64,000 bases of DNA, taken from NCBI RefSeq assembly GCF_052857255.1, contig NW_027526504.1:310001-374000 (forward strand), written 5' to 3'. Positions within the stretch are counted from its first letter, which is position 1. Every line of letters starts with the position of its first letter. Below the pieces are notes generated by a model. The model was given only the letters and a program-made list of their open reading frames with translations, searched no databases and was not told where the DNA came from. The DNA is from Amblyomma americanum. Lineage: Eukaryota; Arthropoda; Arachnida; Ixodida; Ixodidae. This document shows positions 28,123 through 41,700 of the stretch, piece by piece. Made by a program: the position numbers and the translations under genes.

Positions 28123-29522
28123 CCAGGTGTACCCGCCTGCTCGAGACATCACATTAACGTGTTTATTTCAAGTATAGCACGCGATTAACACGCTCGCTAG
28201 GGCCACGCCCCGGCAGATTACTCCAGGTGTACCCGCCTGCGCGAGACATCACTTTAACGTGTTTATTTCAAGTATAGCACGCGATTAACACGCTCGCTAG
28301 GGCCACGCCCCGGCAGATTACTCCAGGTGTACCCGCCTGCGCGAGACATCACTTTAACGTGTTTATTTCAAGTATAGCACGCGATTAACACGCTCGCTAG
28401 GGCCATACACCGGCAGATTACGCCAGGTGTACCCGCCTGCTCGAGCCATCACTTTAAAGTCTTTATTTCAAGTATAGCACGCGATTAACACGCTCGCTAG
28501 GGCCACGCCCCGGCAGATTACTCCAGGTGTACCCGCCTGCTCGAGACATCACTTTAAAGTGTCTATTTCAAGTATAGCACGCGATTAACACGCTCGCTAG
28601 GGCCACGCCCCGGCAGATTACGCCAGGTGAACCCGCCTGCTCGAGACATCACTTTAAAGTGTTTATTTCAAGTATAGCACGCGATTAACACGCTCGCTAG
28701 GGCCACGCACCGGCAGATTACTCCAGGTGTACCCGCCTGCTCGAGACATCACATTAACGTGTTTATTTCAAATATAGCACGCGATTAACACGCTCGCTAG
28801 GGCCACGCCCCGGCAGATTACTCCAGGTGTACCCGCCTGCTCGAGACATCACATTAACGTGTTTATTTCAAGTATAGCACGCGATTAACACGCTCGCTAG
28901 GGCCACGCCCCGGCAGATTACTCCAGGTGTACCCGCCTGCGCGAGACATCACTTTAACGTGTTTATTTCAAGTATAGCACGCGATTAACACGCTCGCTAG
29001 GGCCACGCCCCGGCAGATTACTCCAGGTGTACCCGCCTGCGCGAGACATCACTTTAACGTGTTTATTTCAAGTATAGCACGCGATTAACACGCTCGCTAG
29101 GGCCATACACCGGCAGATTACGCCAGGTGTACCCGCCTGCTCGACCCATCACTTTAAAGTCTTTATTTCAAGTATAGCACGCGATTAACACGCTCGCTAG
29201 GGCCACGCCCCGGCAGATTACTCCAGGTGTACCCGCCTGCTCGAGACATCACTTTAAAGTGTCTATTTCAAGTATAGCACGCGATTAACACGCTCGCTAG
29301 GGCCACGCCCCGGCAGATTACGCCAGGTGAACCCGCCTGCTCGAGACATCACTTTACAGTGTTTATTTCAAGTATAGCACGCGATTAACACGCTCGCTAG
29401 GGCCACGCACCGGCAGATTACTCCAGGTGTACCCGCCTGCTCGAGACATCACATTAACGTGTTTATTTCAAATATAGCACGCGATTAACACGCTCGCTAG
29501 GGCCACGCCCCGGCAGATTACT
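28123..29522 (+). repeat. HOR: 7-monomer (700-bp) unit, two copies
   Basis: Bases 28123-28822 recur at 28823-29522 with an exact 700-bp offset. The marker is GGCCATACACCGG followed by AAAGTCTTTATTT, at 28401 and 29101. A third, 600-bp version follows with the same marker at 29701, having lost one monomer. Differences include CGAGCCATC at 28442 against CGACCCATC at 29142. Confidence 0.87.
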
Positions 29523-32500
29523 CCAGGTGTACCCGCCTGCTCGAGACATCACATTAACGTGTTTATTTCAAGTATAGCACGCGATTAACACGCTCGCTAG
29601 GGCCACGCCCTGGCAGATTACTCCAGGTGTACCCGCCTGCGCGAGACATCACTTTAACTTGTTTATTTCAAGTATAGCACGCGATTAACACGCTCGCTAG
29701 GGCCATACACCGGCAGATTACGCCAGGTGTACCCGCCTGCTCGAGCCATCACTTTAAAGTCTTTATTTCAAGTATAGCACGCGATTAACACGCTCGCTAG
29801 GGCCACGCACCGGCAGATTACGCCAGGTGTACCCGCCTGCGCGAGACATCACTTTAACGTGTTATTTCAAGTACAGCACGCGATTAACACACTCGCTAGG
29901 GCCACGCCCCGGCAGATTACTCCAGGTGTACCCGCCTGCTCGAGACATCACTTTAAAGTGTCTATTTCAAGTATAGCACGCGATTAACACGCTCGCTAGG
30001 GCCACGCCCCGGCAGATTACGCCAGGTGAACCCGCCTGCTCGAGACATCACTTTAAAGTGTTTATTTCAAGTATAGCACGCGATTAACACGCTCGCTAGG
30101 GCCACGCACCGGCAGATTACTCCAGGTGTACCCGCCTGCTCGAGACATCACTTTAAAGTCTTTATTTCAAGTATAGCACGCGATTAACGCGCTCGCTAGG
30201 GCCACGCACCGGCAGATTACGCCAGGTGTACCCGCCTGCTCAAGACATCAATTTAAAGTGTTTATTTCAAGTATAGCACGCGATTGACACGCTCGCTAGG
30301 GCCACGCACCGGCAGATTACGCCAGGTGTACCCGCCTGCGCGAGACATCACTTTAACGTGTTTATTTCAAGTACAGCACGCGATTAACACACTCGCTAGG
30401 GCCACGCCCCGGCAGATTACTCCAGGTGTACCCGCCTGCTCGAGACATCACTTTTTACGTGTTTATTTCAAGTATAGCACGCGATTAACGCGCTCGCTAG
30501 GGCCACGCACCGGCAGATTACGCCAGGTGTACCCGCCTGCTCGAGACATCAATTTAAAGTGTTTATTTCAAGTATAGCACGCGATTGACACGCTCGCTAG
30601 GGCCACGCACCGGCAGATTACGCCAGGTGTACCCGCCTACTCGAGACATCACTTTAAAGTGTTTATTTCAAGTATAGCACGCGATTAACACGCTCGCTAG
30701 GGCCACGCACCGGCAGATTACGCCAGGTGTACCCGCCTGCGCGAGACATCACTTTAACGTGTTATTTCAAGTACAGCACGCGATTAACACACTCGCTAGG
30801 GCCACGCCCCGGCAGATAACTCCAGGTGTACCCGCCTGCTCGAGACATCACTTTAAAGTGTCTATTTCATGTATAGCACGCGATTAACACGCTCGCTAGG
30901 GCCACGCCCCGGCAGATTACGCCAGGTGAACCCGCCTGCTCGAGACATCACTTTAAAGTGTTTATTTCAAGTATAGCACGCGATTAACACGCTCGCTAGG
31001 GCCACGCACCAGCAGATTACGCCAGGTGTACCCGCCTGCGCGAGACATCACTTTAACGTGTTTATTTCAAGTACAGCACGCGATTAACACACTCGCTAAG
31101 GCCACGCCCCGGCAGATTACTCCAGGTGTACCCGCCTGCTCGAGACATCACTTTAACGTGTTTATTTCAAGTATAGCACGCGATTAACACGCTCGCTAGG
31201 GCCACGCCCCGGCAGATTACTCCAGGTGTACCCGCCTGGTCAAAACATCACTTTAAAGTGTTTATTTCAAGTATAGCACGCGATTAACACGCTCGCTAGG
31301 GCCACGCCCCGGCAGATTACGCCAGGTGTACCCGCCTGCTCGAGACATCACTTTAAAGTGTTGATTTCAAGTATAGCACGCGATTAAAACGCTCGCTAGG
31401 GCCACGCACCGGCAGATTACTCCAGGTGTACCCGCCTGCTCGAGACATCACTTTAAAGTGTTTATTTCAAGTATAGCACGCGATTAACGCGCTCGCTAGG
31501 GCCACGCACCGGCAGATTACGCCAGGTGTACCCGCCTGCTCGAGACATCAATTTAAAGTGTTTATTTCAAGTATAGCACGCGATTGACACACTCGCTAGG
31601 GCCACGCCCCGGCAGATTACGCCAGGTGTACCCGCCTGCTCAAGACATCACTTTAAAGTGTTTATTTCAAGTATAGCACGCGATTAACACGCTCGCTAGG
31701 GCCACGCACCGGCAGATTAAGCCAGGTGTACCCGCCTGCTCGAGACATCGCTTTAAAGTGTTTATTTCAAGTATAACACGCGATTAACACGCTCGCTAGG
31801 GCCACGCACCGGCAGATTACGCCAGGTGTACCCGCCTGCTCGAGACATCACTTTAAAGTGTTTATTTCAAGTATAGCACGCGACTAACACGCTCGCTAGG
31901 GCCATGCACCGGCAGATTACGCCAGGTGTACCCGCCTGCTCGAGACATCACTTTAAAGTGTTTATTTCAAGTATAGCACGCGATTAACACGCTCGCTAGG
32001 GCCACGCACCGGCAGATTACGCCAGGTGTACCGTCCTGCGCGAGACATCACTTTAACGTGTTTATTTCAAGTACAGCACGCGATTAACACACTCGCTAGG
32101 GCCACGCCCCGGCAGATTACTCCAGGTGTACCCGCCTGCTCGAGACATCACTTTAAAGTGTTTATTTCAAGTATAGCACGCGATTAACACGCTCGCTAGG
32201 GCCACGCCCCGGCAGATTACGCCAGGTGTACCCGCCTGCTCGAGACATCACTTTAAAGTGTTTATTTCAAGTATAGCACGCGATTAACACGCTCGCTATG
32301 GCCACGCACCGGCAGATTACGACAGCTGTACCCGCTTGCTCGAGACATCACTTTAAAGTGTTTATTTCAAGTATAGCACGCGATTAAAACGCTCGCTAGG
32401 GCCACGCACCGGCAGATTACGCCAGGTGTACCCACCTGCTCGAGACATCACTTTAAAGTGTTTATTTCAAGTATAGCACGCGATTAACACGCTCGCTAGG

Positions 32501-35500
32501 GCCGCGCCCCGGTAGATTACGCCAGGTGTACCCGCATGCGCGAGACATCACTTTAAAGTGTTTATTTCAGGTATAGCACGCGATTAACGCGCTCGCTATA
32601 GGGCCACGCACCAGCATATTACGCCAGGTGACCCGCCTGCTCGAGACATCAGTTTAACGTGTTTATTTCAAGTATAGCACGCGATTAACACGCTCGCTAG
32701 GGCCACGCACCGGCACATTACGCCAGGTGTACCCGCCTGCTCGAGACTTCACTTTAAAGTGTTTATTTCAAGTATAGCACGCGATTAACACGCTCGCTAG
32801 GGCCACGCACCGGCAGACTACGCCAGGTGTATACCCGCCTGCTCGAGACATCATTTTAAGTGTTTATTTCAAGTATAGCACGCGACTAACACGCTCGCTA
32901 GGGCCACGCCCCGGCAGATTACTCCAGGTGTACCCGCCTGCGCGAGACATCACTTTAACGTGTTTATTTCAAGTATAGCACGCGATTAACACGCTCGTTA
33001 GGGCCACGCCCCGGCAGATTACGCCAGGTGTACCCGCCTGCTCGAGACATCATTTTAAGTGTTTATTTCAAGTATAGCACGCGACTAACACGCTCGCTAG
33101 GGCCACGCCCCGGCAGATTACTCCAGGTGTACCCGCCTGCGCGAGACATCACTTTAACGTGTTTATTTCAAGTATAGCACGCGATTAACACGCTCGTTAG
33201 GGCCACGCCCCGGCATATTACGCCAAGTGTACCCGCCTGCTCGAGACATCACTTTAACGTGTTTATTTCAAGTATAGCACGCGATTAACACGCTCGCTAG
33301 GGCCATGCACCGGCAGATTACGCCAAGTGTACCCGCCTGCTCGAGACATCACTTTAAAGTGTTTATTTCAAGTATAGCACGCGATTAACACGCTCCCTAG
33401 GGCCACGCACCGGCAGATTACGCCAGGTGTACCCGCCTGCTCGAGACATCACTTTAACGTGTTTATTTCAAGAATAGCACGCGATTAACACGCTCGCTAG
33501 GGCCACGCACCAGCAGATTACGCCAGGTGTACCCGCCTGCTCGAGACATCACTTTAACGTGTTTATTTCAAGTATAGCACGCGATTAACACGCTCGCTAG
33601 GGCCACGCCCCGGCAGATTACTCCAGGTGTACCCGCCTTGTCGAGACATCACTTTAAAGTGTTTATTTCAAGTATAGCACGCGATTAACACGCTCGCTAG
33701 GGCCACGCCCCGGCAGATTACGCCAGGTGTACCCGCCTGCTCGAGACATCACTTTAAAGTGTTGATTTCAAGTATAGCACGCGATTAACACGCTCGCTAG
33801 GGCCACGCACCGGCAGATTACGCCAGGTGTACCCGCCTGCTCGAGACATCACTTTAAAATGTTTATTTCAAGTATAGCACGCGATTAACACGCTCGCTAG
33901 GGCCACGCACCGGCAGATTACGCCAGGTGTACCCGCCTGCTCGAGACATCACTTTAACGTGTTTATTTCAAATATAGCACGCGATTAACACGCTCGCTAG
34001 GGCCACGCCCCGGCAGATTACTCCAGGTGTACCCGCCTGCTCGAGACATCACTTTAACGTGTTTATTTCAAGTATAGCACGCGATTAACACGCTCGCTAG
34101 GGCCACGCCCCGGCAGATTACTCCAGGTGTACCCGCCTGCGCGAGACATCACTTTAACGTGTTTATTTCAAGTATAGCACGCGATTAACACGCTCGCTAG
34201 GGCCATACACCGGCATATTACGCCAGGTGTACCCGCTTGCTCGAGACATCACTTTAAAGTGTTTATTTCAAGTATAGCACGCGATTAACACGCTCGCTAG
34301 GGATACGCACCGGCAGATTACGCCAGGTGTACCCGCCTGCGCGAGACATCACTTTAACGAGTTATTTCAAGTACAGCACGCGATTAACACACTCGCTAGG
34401 GCCACGCCCCGGCAGATTACTCCAGGTGTACCCGCCTGCTCGAGACATCACTTTAAAGTGTCTATTTCAAGTATAGCACGCGATTAACACGCTCGCTAGG
34501 GCCACGCCCCGGCAGATTACGCCAGGTGAACCCGCCTGCTCGAGACATCACTTTAAAGTGTTTATTTCAAGTATAGCACGCGATTAACACGCTCGCTAGG
34601 GCCACGCACCGGCAGATTACGCCAGGTGTACCCGCCTGCGCGAGACATCACTTTAACGTGTTTATTTTAAGTACAGCACGCGATTAACACACTCGCTAGG
34701 GCCACTCCTCGGCAGATTACTCCAGGTGTACCCGCCTGCTCGAGACATCACTTTTAACGTGTTTATTTCAAGTATAGCACGCGATTGACACGCTCGCTAG
34801 GGCCACGCCCCGGCAGATTACTCCAGGTGTACCCGCCTGGTCAAAACATCACTTTAAAGTGTTTATTTCAAGTATAGCTCGCGATTAACACGCTCGCTAG
34901 GGCCACGCCCCGGCTGATTACGCCAGGTGTACCCGCCTGCTCGAGACATCACTTTAAAGTGTTGATTTCAAGTATAGCACGCGATTAACGTGCTCGCTAG
35001 GGCCATGCACCGGCAGATTACGCCAGGTGTACCCGCCTGCTCGGAACATCACTTTAAAGTGTTTATTTCAAGTATAGCACGCGATTAACGCGCTCGCTAG
35101 GGCCACGCACCGGCAGATTACGCCAGTTGTACCCGCCTGCTCGAGACATCAATTTAAAGTGTTTATTTCAAGTATAGCACGCGATTGACACGCTCGCTAG
35201 GGCCACACCCCGGCAGATTACGCCAGGTGTACCCGCCTGCTCGAGACATCACATTAAAGTGCTAATTTCAAGTATAGCACGCGATTAACACGCTCGCTAG
35301 GGCCACGCACCGGCAGATTAAGCCAGGTGTACCCGCCTGCTCGAGACATCACTTTAAAGTGTTTATTTTAAGTATAACACGCGATTAACACGCTCGCTAG
35401 GGCCACGCACCGGCAGATTACGCCAGGTGTACCCGCCTGCTCGAGACATCACTTTAAAGTGTTTATTTCAAGTATAGCACGCGACTAACACGCTCGCTAG

Positions 35501-35762
35501 GGCCATGCACCGGCAGATTACGCCAGGTGTACCCGCCTGCTCGGAACATCACTTTAAAGTGTTTATTTCAAGTATAGCACGCGATTAACACGCTCGCTAG
35601 GGCCACGCACCGGCAGATTACGCCAGGTGTACCCGCCTGCGCGAGACATCACTTTAACGTGTTTATTTCAAGTACAGCACGCGATTAACACACTCGCTAG
35701 GGACACGCCCCGGCAGATTACTCCAGGTGTACCCGCATGCTCGAGACATCACTTTAAAGTGT
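29523..35762 (+). repeat. Mosaic, more diverged satellite region
   Basis: Monomers here carry more private substitutions and more length variants than elsewhere. Examples are CTTTTTACGTG near 30451, TATAGGG (+2 bp) near 32597, a doubled TATAC near 32829, CTTTTAACG near 34752 and AACGAGTTATTT near 34357. The stretch about 32280-33230 is a diverged relative of about 35880-36740: both hold GACAGCTGTACCCG, GTAGATTACG, the TATAGGG insertion and GTATACC. There is no gene and no interspersed element. Confidence 0.78.
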
Positions 35763-38700
35763 TTATTTCAAGTATAGCACGCGATTAACACGCTCGCTAG
35801 GGCCACGCCCCGGCAGATTACGCCAGGTGTACCCGCCTGCTCGAGACATCACTTTAAAGTGTTTATTTCAAGTATAGCACGCGATTAACACGTAACACGC
35901 TCGCTAGGGCCACGCACCGGCAGATTACGACAGCTGTACCCGCTTGCTCGAGACATCACTTTAAAGTGTTTATTTCAAGTATAGCACGCGATTAAAACGC
36001 TCGCTAGGGCAACGCACCGGCAGATTACGCCAGGTGTACGCACCTGCTCGAGACATCACTTTAAAGTATTTATTTCAAGTATAGCACGCGATTAACACGC
36101 TCGCTAGGGCCGCGCCCCGGTAGATTACGCCAGGTGTACCCGCCTGCGCGAGACATCACTTTAACGTGTTTATTTCAAGTATAGCACGCGATTAACGCGC
36201 TCGCTATAGGGCCACGCACCAGCATATTACGCCAGGTGTACCCGCCTGCTCGAGACATCAGTTTAACATGTTTATTTCAAGTATAGCACGCGATTAACAC
36301 GCTCGCTAGGGCCACGCACCGGCAGATTACGCCAGGTGTACCCGCCTGCTCGAGACTTCACTTTAAAGTGTTTATTGCAAGTATAGCATGCGATTAACAC
36401 GCTCGCTAGGGCCACGCACCGGCAGATTACGCCAGGTGTATACCCGCCTGCTCGAGACATTACTTTAAAGTGTTTATTTCAAGTATAACACGCGATTAAC
36501 ACGCTCGCTAGGGCCACGCACCGGCAGATTACGCCAGGTGTATACCCGCCTGCTCGAGACTTCACTTTAAAGTGTTTATTTCAAGTATAGCACGCGACTA
36601 ACACGCTCGCTAGGGCCACGCCCCGGCAGATTACTCCAGGTATACCCGCCTGCGCGAGACATCACTTTAACGTGTTTATTTCAAGTATAGCACGCGATTA
36701 ACACGCTCGTTAGGGCCACGCCCCGGCATATTACGCCAGGTGTACCCGCCTGCTCGAGACATCAGTTTAACGTGTTTATTTCAAGTATAGCACGCGGTTA
36801 ACACGCTCGCTAGGGCCACGCACCGGCAGATTAAGCCAGGTGTACCCGCCTGCTCGAGACATCACTTTAACGTGTTTATTTCAAGTATAGCAGGCGATTA
36901 CCAGGCTCGCTAGGGCCACGCGCCGGCAGATTACGCCAGGTGTACCCGCCTGCACGAGACATCACTTTAACGTGTTTATTTCAAGTATAGCACGCGATTA
37001 ATACGCTCGCTAGGGCCACGCACCGGCGGATTACGTCAGGAGTACCCGCCTGCGCGAGACATCACTTTAACGTGTTTATTTCAAGTATAGCACGCGATTA
37101 ACACGCTGGCTAGGGCCACGCACCGGCAGATTACGCCAGGTGTACGCGCCTGCTCGAGGCATCACTTTAAAGTGTTTATTTCAAGTATTGCACGCGATTA
37201 ACACGCTCGCTAGGGCCACGCCCCGGCAGATTACTCCAGGTGTACCCGCCTGCGCGAGACATCACTTTAACGTGTTTATTTCAAGTATTGCACGCGATTA
37301 ACACGCTCGCGAGGGCCATGCACCGGCAGATTACGCCAGGTGTACCCGCCTGCGCGAGACATCACTTTAACGTGTTTATTTCAAGTATAGCACGCGACTA
37401 ACACGCTCGCTAGGGCCATGCACCAGCAGATTACGCCAGGTGTACCCGCCTGCGCGAGACATCACTTTAACGTGTTTATTTCAAGTATAGCACGCGATTA
37501 ACACGCTCGCTAGGGCCATGCACCGGCAGATTACGCCAGGTGTACCCGCCTGCGCGAGACATCACTTTACGTGTTTATTTCAAGTATAGCACGCGATTAA
37601 CACGCTCGAGGCCACGCCCCGGCAGATTACTCCAGGTGTACCCGCCTGCGCGAGACATCACTTTAACGTGTTTATTTCAAGTATAGCACGCGATTAACAC
37701 GCTCGCTAGGGCCATGCACCGGCAGATTACGCCAGGTGTACCCGCCTGCGCGAGACATCACTTTAACGTGTTTATTTCAAGTATAGCACGCGGTTAACAC
37801 GCTCGCTAGGGCCACGCCCCGGCAGATTACTCCAGGTGTACCCGCCTGCTCGAGACATCAGTTTAACGTGTTTATTTCAAGTATAGCACGCGATTAACAC
37901 GCTCGCTAGGGCCACGCCCCGGCAGATTACTCCAGGTGTACCCGCCTGCTCGAGACATCACTTTAAAGTGTTTATTTCAAGTATAGCACGCGATTAACAC
38001 GCTCGCTAGGGCCACGCACCAGCAGATTACTCCAGGTGTACCCGCCTGCGCGAGACATCACTTTAACGTGTTTATTTCAAGTATAGCACGCGATTAACAC
38101 GCTCGCTAGGGCCACGCCCCGGCAGATTACTTCAGGGGTACCCGCCTTGTCGAGACATCACTTTAAAGTGTTGATTTCAAGTATAGCACGCGATTAACAC
38201 GCTCGCTAGGGCCACGCACCGGGAGATTACGCCAGGTGTACCCGCCTGCTCGAGACATCACTTTAACGTGTTTATTTCAAGTATAGCACGCGATTAACAC
38301 GCTCGCTAGGGCCACGCCCCGGCAGATTACTCCAGGTGTACCCGCCTGCTCGAGACATCACTTTAAAGTGTTTATTTCAAGTATAGCACGCGATTAACAC
38401 GCTCGCTAGGGCCACGCACCAGCAGATTACTCCAGGTGTACCCGCCTGCGCGAGACATCACTTTAACGTGTTTATTTCAAGTATAGCACGCGATTAACAC
38501 GCTCGCTAGGGCCACGCCCCGGTAGATTACTTCAGGGGTACCCGCCTTGTCGAGACATCACTTTAAAGTGTTTATTTCAAGTATAGCACGCGATTAACAC
38601 GCTCGCTAGGGCCACGCACCGGCAGATTACGCCAGGTGTACCCGCCTGCTCGAGACATCACTTTAACGTGTTTATTTCAAGTATAGCACGCGATTAACAC

Positions 38701-41700
38701 GCTCGCTAGGGCCACGCACCAGCAGATTACTCCAGGTGTACCCGCCTGCGCGAGACATCACTTTAACGTGTTTATTTCAAGTATAGCACGCGATTAACAC
38801 GCTCGCTAGGGCCACGCCCCGGCAGATTACTCCAGGTGTACCCGCCTGCGCGAGACATCACTTTAACGTGTTTATTTCAAGTATAGCACGCGATTAACAC
38901 GCTCGCTAGGGCCATGCACCGGCAGATTACGCCAGGTGTACCCGCCTGCGCGAGACATCACTTTAACGTGTTTATTTCAAGTATTGCACGCGATTAACAC
39001 GCTCGCGAGGGCCATGCACCGGCAGATTACGCCAGGTGTCTCGCCTGCGCGAGACATCACTTTAACGTGTTTATTTCAAATATAGCACGCGATTAACACG
39101 CTCGCTAGGGCCACGCCCCGGCAGATTACTCCAGGTGTACCCGCCTGCTCGAGACATCACTTTAAAGTGTTTATTTCAAGTATAGCACGCGATTAACACG
39201 CTCCCTAGGGCCACGCACCGGCAGATTACGCCAGGTGTACCCGCCTGCTCGAGACATCACTTTAACGTGTTTATTTCAAGTATAGCACGCGATTAACACG
39301 CTCGCTAGGGCCACGCCCCGGCAGATTACTTCAGGGGTACCCGCCTTGTCGAGACATCACTTTAAAGTGTTGATTTCAAGTATAGCACGCGATTAACACG
39401 CTCGCTAGGGCCACGCACCGGGAGATTACGCCAGGTGTACCCGCCTGCTCGAGACATCACTTTAAAGTGTTTATTTCAAGTATAGCACGCGATTAACGCG
39501 CTTGCTAGGGCCACGCACCGGAAGATTACGCCAGGTGTACTCGCCTGCTCGAGACATCACTTTAAAGTGTTTATTTCAAGTATAGCACGCGATTAACACG
39601 CTCGCTAGGGCCACGCCCCGGCAGATTACGTCAGGTGTACCCGCCTGCTCGAGACATCACTTTAACGTGTTTATTTCAAGTATAGCACGCGATTAACACG
39701 CTCGCTAGGGCCACGCACCGGCAGATTACGCCAGGTGTACCCGCCTGCGCGAGACATCACTTTAACGTGTTTATTTCAAGTATAGCACGCGATTAACACG
39801 CTCGCTAGGGCCACGCCCCGGCAGATTACTCCAGGTGTACCCGCCTGCGCGAGACATCACTTTAACGTGTTTATTTCAAGTATAGCACGCGATTAACACG
39901 CTCGCTAGGGCCATGCACCGGCAGATTACGCCAGGTGTACCCGCCTGCGCGAGACATCACTTTAACGTGTTTATTTCAAGTATTGCACGCGATTAACACG
40001 CTCGCGAGGGCCATGCACCGGCAGATTACGCCAGGTGTACCCGCCTGCGCGAGACATCACTTTAACGTGTTTATTTCAAATATAGCACGCGATTAACACG
40101 CTCGCTAGGGCCACGCCCCGGCAGATTACTCCAGGTGTACCCGCCTGCTCGAGACATCACTTTAAAGTGTTTATTTCAAGTATAGCACGCGATTAACACG
40201 CTCCCTAGGGCCACGCACCGGCAGATTACGCCAGGTGTACCCGCCTGCTCGAGACATCACTTTAACGTGTTTATTTCAAGTATAGCACGCGATTAACACG
40301 CTCGCTAGGGCCACGCACCAGCAGATTACTCCAGGTGTACCCGCCTGCTCGAGACATCACTTTAAAGTGTTTATTTCAAGTATAGCACGCGATTAACACG
40401 CTCCCTAGGGCCACGCACCGGCAGATTACGCCAGGTGTACCCGCCTGCTCGAGACATCACTTTAACGTGTTTATTTCAAGTATAGCACGCGATTAACACG
40501 CTCGCTAGGGCCACGCACCGGCAGATTACGCCAGGTGTACCCGCCTGCGCGAGACATCACTTTAACGTGTTTATTTCAAGTATAGCACGCGATTAACACG
40601 CTCGCTAGGGCCACGCCCCGGCAGATTACTTCAGGTGTACCCGCCTGCGCGAGACATCACTTTAACGTGTTTATTTCAAGTATAGCACGCGATTAACACG
40701 CTCGCTAGGGCCATGCACCGGCAGATTACGCCAGGTGTACCCGCCTGCGGGAGACATCACTTTAACGTGTTTATTTCAAGTATAGCACGCGATTAACACG
40801 CTCGCTACGGCCACGCACCGGCAGATTACGCCAGGTGTACCCGCCTGCGCGAGACATCACTTTAACGTGTTTATTTCAAGTATAGCACGCGATTAACACG
40901 CTCGCTAGGGCCACGCACCGGCAGATTACGCCAGGTGTACCCGCCTGCTCGAGACATCACTTTAAAGTGTTTATTTCAAGTATAGCACGCGATTAACACG
41001 CTCCATAGGGCCACGCACCGGCAGATTACGCCAGGTGTACCCGCCTGCTCGAGACATCACTTTAACGTGTTTATTTCAAGTATAGCACGCGATTAACACG
41101 CTCGCTAGGGCCACGCACCAGCAGATTACTCCAGGTGTACCCGCCTGCTCGAGACATCACTTTAAAGTGTTTATTTCAAGTATAGCACGCGATTAACACG
41201 CTCCCTAGGGCCACGCACCGGCAGATTACGCCAGGTGTACCCGCCTGCTCGAGACATCACTTTAACGTGTTTATTTCAAGTATAGCACGCGATTAACACG
41301 CTCGCTAGGGCCACGCACCGGCAGATTACGCCAGGTGTACCCGCCTGCGCGAGACATCACTTTAACGTGTTTATTTCAAGTATAGCACGCGATTAACACG
41401 CTCGCTAGGGCCACGCCCCGGCAGATTACTCCAGGTGTACCCGCCTGGGCGAGACATCACTTTAACGTGTTTATTTCAAGTATAGAACGCGATTAACACG
41501 CTCGCTAGGGCCATGCACCGGCAGATTACGCCAGGTGTACCCGCCTGCGCGAGACATCACTTTAACGTGTTTATTTCAAGTATAGCACGCGATTAACACG
41601 CTCGCTAGGGCCACGCCCCGGCAGATTACGCCAGGTGTACCCGCCTGCTCGAGACATCACTTTAAAGTGTTTATTTCAAGTATAGCACGCGATTAACACG

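Noticed and set aside
30284..30577. 97-codon plus-strand open frame
   Set aside because: It lies wholly within satellite monomers and consists of the same translated repeat; an artefact of tandem repetition.
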